DNA of 11,276 nt, from the NCBI GenBank assembly GCA_002284615.2, contig MU070542.1, positions 21,323-32,598 of the forward strand. Direction: 5' to 3'. The translations under genes were made by a program, and so were the position numbers. Position 1 is the stretch's first letter, and each line of letters starts with the position of its first letter. The notes beneath the pieces are model-generated. The model ran no database searches and was not told where the DNA came from. It worked only from the letters and a program-made list of their open reading frames with translations. Below, piece by piece: positions 7,634-11,276 of this stretch. The stretch is from Dunaliella salina. Lineage: Eukaryota > Chlorophyta > Chlorophyceae > Chlamydomonadales > Dunaliellaceae.

Positions 7634-7874
7634 AAATTGAAATTTGAAATTCCTATGCTCTACCATAAGGGTCTCGGAGCATGCATTAAGGAAAGGACAC
7701 TCCAGCCTATACTGGAGCGACCCCACCAATTTGCCCGGAGAGGACACTCCGGCCTATACCAAAGCGCCCCCACCAGGATACGAACCCATGACCACCTCCG
7801 CACTCCCGCAGGAGCGACGTGGCTGAGCCACGCCAGGTTCACCTATCCCCTCACAAGATATGGACATCCCCCCA
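7634..7874 (-). mobile_element. tRNA-derived SINE inserted in family B LINE
   Basis: A 241-bp insertion has a tRNA-like head on the minus strand. The A box TGGCTCAGCCAC (7830-7819) and B box GGTTCGTATCC (7786-7776) start 44 bp apart, the spacing of a tRNA internal promoter for RNA polymerase III. The T stem is mispaired, so it is not a working tRNA. The body holds two 35-bp copies (7741-7775 and 7694-7728, offset 47, 5 mismatches) of a GGTGGGG-CGC...TATAGGC-GGAGTGTCCT unit. The 3' end is A/T-rich (AATTTCAAATTTCAATTT). A perfect 13-bp duplication flanks it, and the host LINE reading frame aligns across the site once it is removed. Confidence 0.75.
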
Positions 7875-7887
7875 CAAGATCCCCCCA
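7875..7887. repeat. SINE target-site duplication, right copy
   Basis: Exact second copy of CAAGATCCCCCCA, directly followed by the resumed family B reading frame. Confidence 0.75.
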
Positions 7888-8185
7888 CAAGATAGGGTCA
7901 TCCACCTTGTCGAACTTAAATTCTGCCCTGACACAAATCCCTTCATCACTTTAGAACGTGCACAGGCTCAATATTCCCACAACATAAACAGACTTAAAAC
8001 ACGCTGCTTAAGAAACCCAAACAGGAATAATAAATTGGCCTTGTACATCATCTTACTTGGTGTGGGTGGCACGATTTACAATGATTATACAACTACACCT
8101 CTTGTAAATCTGGGCCTGGCCAAACAAACAGCTAAATCGCAAGCGTCCCAACTTAGGGACCATGCCATCCAAAGATTATCCACCA

Positions 8186-8316
8186 AACGACTCTTCTGAA
8201 CTCAGAGCAAGCCTTTGTTTTCGCATTTCGAGCCCTGCTTCCTTTTTTGCCTAGGTCGGTATGTTTTCCACTCAGCTGCCCTTGAAGGCGGATATAGTGT
8301 GTAACCTTACCTTACC
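8186..8316 (+). mobile_element. Nested 5'-truncated LINE 3' end with TTACC tail
   Basis: A 131-bp plus-strand segment is present in the right family B copy and absent from the left copy at the same point; without it the two copies align with equal length. It ends GTGTAACCTTACCTTACC and is flanked by a perfect 10-bp duplication, TTATCCACCA (8176-8185 and 8317-8326). Its last 45 bp match the minus-strand LINE end at 4831-4880. It introduces the stop (TGA 8197-8199) that ends the family B frame. Confidence 0.85.
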
Positions 8317-8599
8317 TTATCCACCATCATTAACACTAGACATGCACTTTGCTTTCAGGGGGCATCTGGGAGGGGGTATGCTGGGCGCGCGGAGGCGGCT
8401 GAGGATGGAAGAAGGAGAGTCCGAGCGCACGGCAAGAAATCCTCTGGATCCCCATTAGTTTTGTCTCTTGCCCCCTCCTAGGCTAGTTTTGTCTAGTTCA
8501 GGTAGAGGGCCCCAAGGTGAGGCCTCTAACTTTTGTTAGGGGTTCTTCCCTTAATGCATGCGGCCTTTGGCTTGCGTAGACTTTTCTTTTCTTTTTTTT

Positions 8600-8837
8600 A
8601 AGATCCCTGCAGCATGGCATTCAAGTGATGATGCAAGGTTACCACATTCTCTACCAGGAAAAGAAAAGAAGGGAGAAAAGAGGAAAGTCACATAGTTATA
8701 GAAAATGGATCCTAGGACTTCAATTAGGGAAAACGAGACATTGGCCCAAAGGCGTCCCCTTCATTGCAAGTGCAATGAACAGAGAATCTAATGAGATTTG
8801 GAGGATTGCTGGACGGTCCCGGAATTTCCATACTACC
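8600..8837. other. Short intergenic stretch, 3' side of LRR gene
   Basis: This lies between the pyrimidine end of the right family B LINE and the stop codon of the LRR gene, so the two are convergent. It should hold the gene's 3' UTR. I find no TGTAA (the chlorophyte poly(A) signal) on the minus strand here and no AATAAA. The plus open frame at 8625-8981 is antisense to the gene and not supported. Confidence 0.4.
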
Positions 8838-10950
8838 CTATTTATCCAAAAATTGCAGACGAATGTCAGCATGCGGGAGAGACTCCAAAGCTGCATAGGT
8901 CGAGCACCACGAGCCCTTCATAGCCTCAACACACGTGCCCACTCTCTCTCTTTCAACAGATGGATAATCATCTTCCATTGATGGGTCGTCATTGATGCCA
9001 AAATTGATGCTTATATCCAACGTCAGAGGGTATGTGCGATGCATGTCCTGGGCAAGGGATGAGCAAAGGCTCAGCAACTGAGATTCAAGCTCAGGTAGTA
9101 ACATTGCCTTGTCTTCTACAATCAGTTGAAGCCTCTCCAAGGCGCGTAGCCCATACACCGCCACATCCAGATGCGATAACCATTCAGGTAATTCTCCAAA
9201 AGCTTCCTCCACACGTAATATGAGACCTGCAACAGGAGGGTAAAAAAAAAGTAGTGGACGTCATGCCAAATTTTTGGGCGGGAGGCCTCGAAGGACCACC
9301 CACCCCCCCCTCCCCCCCTAATACTGCCCCGCTCCCCAAAGGGGTACCAATCTGCTCCTCTTTTAAATAGCTATTGATCTGCATACTAATCGCAATCAAA
9401 CATTGAGTTGGAGCAGAGTTATTGGGCAAACCCTGATGAACGGACACCCATGCAAACCTGCCCTTCCAGGCACCCACAACTGGCTTGCAAGTCCATAAAC
9501 TGCCCTTCTGACTTCACCATGCAAGGACATATAGTACATTGTCACTATCATTGAAGTTTGGATTTGTTTGCTGCATGTTTGCCTTCACACCCCCAGCAAC
9601 CTATGTCCATGAGCATGAGGCACTAACTTTGATCCATGCACAGAGACCCCTGCTTTTACCCAATTTGCTCAAAGAGGGTGCCAATCAACAGTCCTCGAGC
9701 TAAGGAATCCATTGGTATATTTAAAACTTTGAGAGACTGGCTCAGAAAAATTCTGGAGGGCAAGTCCCAAAAAGTCCAGACCCCCTTTAAGGACCACCCA
9801 CCAACCACCCTCTGAGATTGGACCCATATATATACCAATCGATAGCTCTTGACCTCAGGATTCCGAATATATGGTTTTTACACCCTTGACGTCCAAAAGT
9901 TATGCTTCCTACATCCTCCTGCCTGCAAGGATGTTTACATTGAACATTTCGTGGGAGAGGCACAGGACTCCTAACCCTCCTCCAAACAACAGCACACCAG
10001 ATAAGCAGTGCATTTGAAGCTCTGCCGAGGCACATACATTGCGAAAGCCGCATGCACTTGTCTTCAATTACTTGGTACTCACATTGCAAGTTGGGGCAGC
10101 ACGCCACAAGCTCCATCATTTCGGCGGGACTCCAGTCCCTTTCCAAAGTTGTGGGAGGGTAGTCAGCTGACTCTAGACTTTTAAATCCATTGCTCATCGT
10201 TGGTGTAGTGGCACAAAATCTTAGGAAAGCAGTAGGGCCGAAGACTCTTACCGCATGGGGACATGACACTGCCAGCTGCGGCTTATCTGCAAAGAACTGT
10301 TCAAAATGTGTGCCTAAGCGGCAAGCCTCCTCTTGCTTGCTGTCTCTAAGGCACTCAAAATCCAGGCTCTCAATCTTAAGAGAATGCAGCACAGGGAGCT
10401 TATCTGCCTTGATCAGTAGGTGGCATAAAGCGCAAGGGCGTGCCCAATACTTGTATCCCACCAAGGGAGCTTCTGTAAAAGAGATAATCTCCAAGGTGCT
10501 GGGCAAAGCAGCAACTTCCAAGGCTGTCAAAGGATCATCCATAGCCAATGAAGTCAGACAGCTCATGCCGCTCAAAGCTATGCGCAGCCCCATTTCGTCA
10601 TCATGAGGCAGATTTGCAGTCAAGGATTGGAGCCCAGTCAGGGAGGCCAGCGGTGCAAAAAAGTCTGACAAAAAACTTTTGTCAAAATCCGTAGTGGCAT
10701 CCACCCTCAGGACTTGCAGGCTGGTGAGTTTTCCTATGGCCTGAAAGTCAGCGTAAGTGTATTTGTCATTCAAATTCACGCTCAGCTCCACCAAATTCCT
10801 ACCAGCATCGGATGCAGACAAGGCATTAACAAAAGGTGCTTTTAAGTGTCCGTAGGAACCAATGGCTTGCAGCACCTGCAGCTGAGTCGTCTGGGAGCCT
10901 ATCGAGCCTCCCAAAGAGAGGGCAGTCACCTCATGCTCCAGTTCACAATC
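8838..10950 (-). CDS. Leucine-rich-repeat protein, last two exons (5' partial)
   Basis: Two minus exons are joined: 10950-10083 (868 nt) and 9226-8838 (389 nt, TAG at 8840-8838), giving 418 visible residues. The donor T|GTGAGT (10082) and acceptor TGTTGCAG|G after a pyrimidine run (9227) join in phase to CPNLQC-LILRVEEAFGELP. An acceptor TTTGTAG|GAT at 10951 is preceded by an in-frame stop, so the first visible exon starts there and the true start lies upstream, probably outside the window. The protein has irregular leucine-rich repeats: ELEHEVTALSLGG, LTSLQVLRVDA, LTGLQSLTANL, MSCLTSLAMDD, LPVLHSLKIESL, CPNLQCLILRV, LRALERLQLIV. There is no signal peptide or membrane segment in the visible part. 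Such repeats form solenoid binding surfaces; the partner is unknown. An F-box upstream is possible but not seen. Confidence 0.75.
9227..10082 (-). other. Intron of the LRR gene (856 nt)
   Basis: GTGAGT to TTGCAG borders define it, with a pyrimidine tract beside the acceptor (A9 at 9242-9250 on the plus strand). It contains a C8-T-C7 tract at 9303-9318, which is G-rich on the transcribed-sense strand. A 14-bp direct repeat, AAGGACCACCCACC, occurs at 9291-9304 and 9789-9802. CATATATATACC lies near 9826. The first exon's open frame runs on into the intron to about 9787, but the leucine-rich pattern ends at the donor. Confidence 0.75.
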
Positions 10951-11171
10951 CTACAAAGCAGTGCATGGGGAGCAATGGCTCTATAAGTTGGTCCTTAGTT
11001 GGCCAAGCACACCAAAACTCAAAGAGGTGTCCTAATCTTGGGGGCAACTCATAGATCTAGGCTGAGGGCTTGAAATACATTGCCGAATCAGGGAGGAGTT
11101 GCGTCCGAGTAAAATCAACAAATGCGAGATTCCAGTGCAGAAAAAACCATGTGGGAGATTAGTGCCAAAAA
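10951..11171 (-). other. Probable upstream intron of the LRR gene
   Basis: On the minus strand this runs into the acceptor CTGCTTTGTAG (10951). I see no exon-like frame in it. Together with the (CA)n on this strand it looks like an intron whose 5' exon is outside the window. Confidence 0.5.
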
Positions 11172-11198
11172 TGTGTGTGTGTGTGTGTGTGTGTTCGT

Positions 11199-11236
<38 letters not shown>

Positions 11237-11238
11237 GC

Positions 11239-11276
<38 letters not shown>
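11172..11276. repeat. (TG)n microsatellite, interrupted
   Basis: TG dinucleotides run to the window end, with two interruptions (TTCGTGG near 11194 and TTGCGCG near 11235). On the LRR gene's strand this reads (CA)n and probably lies inside an intron. It is truncated by the window edge. Confidence 0.95.

Larger units (their letters stand above)
7540..8599 (+). pseudogene. RLE-type LINE 'family B', right copy, with two insertions
   Basis: The plus strand reads VRVDPSKIPP (to 7633), is interrupted by a SINE, then resumes at 7888 with DRVIHLVELKFCPDTNP, a basic stretch, and YIILLGVGGTIYNDYTT...NLGLAK. It aligns with the left copy (HLDPSSIPD, DIHLVELKYCP). It is cut again after QRLST (8185) by a short LINE end. 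Beyond 8327 the 3' region matches the left copy (CCATCATTAACAC, CCTAGGCTAGT, GTGAGGCCTCT, TTGCGTAGAC) and ends in a CT/T tract (8580-8599). The HPD motif of the nuclease is not clearly kept; GGTCGGAC near 7571 is its likely decayed site. The start at about 7540 is uncertain. Confidence 0.75.

Noticed and set aside
7776..7830. A functional tRNA gene on the minus strand.
   Set aside because: A and B boxes are present, but the T stem mispairs and no clean acceptor stem is found; the flanking duplication fits a SINE.
9787..10082. Continuation of the LRR reading frame beyond the donor as the true C-terminus.
   Set aside because: The leucine-rich pattern stops at GTGAGT and resumes in phase after the acceptor at 9227, so the extension is most likely intronic.
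10190..10606. Plus-strand open frame of 138 codons.
   Set aside because: It is antisense to the leucine-rich-repeat exon, which has splice sites and a repeat pattern supporting the minus strand.
1..11276. CA repeat at the left end and TG repeat at the right end as terminal inverted repeats of one large element.
   Set aside because: These are ordinary microsatellites cut by the window edges; the interior holds several unrelated elements and a host gene.

Overview
The window looks like nuclear DNA of a eukaryote, most likely a green alga (a chlorophyte, perhaps Dunaliella- or volvocine-like). Four observations support this. A two-exon gene has clear GT...AG splice borders. There are long CA/TG microsatellites. 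Several families of non-LTR retrotransposon (LINE) remnants are present, and two of them carry a C-terminal domain of the restriction-like-endonuclease type that I recall from algal LINEs. One LINE family has tails containing repeated TGTAA, the known chlorophyte poly(A) signal. The organism is inference; no marker gene settles it. Ns (1548-1552, 2828-2989) and a 20-base G run show the assembly is uncertain in places.

Layout. 1-1211 is simple and tandem repeat: (CA)n, a 42-bp duplication, a five-copy minisatellite of about 77 bp, and a 98-bp duplication with some protein-like reading. 1212-1756 has no gene I can support. 1757-6196 is a LINE graveyard with all recognisable pieces on the minus strand. 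An RLE-type LINE C-terminal region ('family C') is cut in two by a 5'-truncated LINE with a reverse transcriptase ('family A', 2081-3734), with a near-perfect target-site duplication. Further family-A 3' ends with the same tail lie at 3819, 4831 and 6019. 6197-8599 holds two head-to-head copies of a second RLE-type LINE ('family B'): a minus-strand copy on the left and a plus-strand copy on the right. The right copy is itself interrupted by a tRNA-derived SINE with a perfect 13-bp duplication and by a short LINE 3' end with a perfect 10-bp duplication. 8838-10950 (minus) is the only gene that looks intact: the 3' two exons of a leucine-rich-repeat protein, whose 5' end lies upstream of 10950. 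11172-11276 is an interrupted (TG)n.

Nothing here forms an operon or a pathway. The biology is a layered history of retrotransposition beside one host gene. The most interesting signals are the family-A tail, which supplies both the stop codon and tandem TGTAA signals in its repeat unit, and the nested insertions, whose order can be read from target-site duplications.
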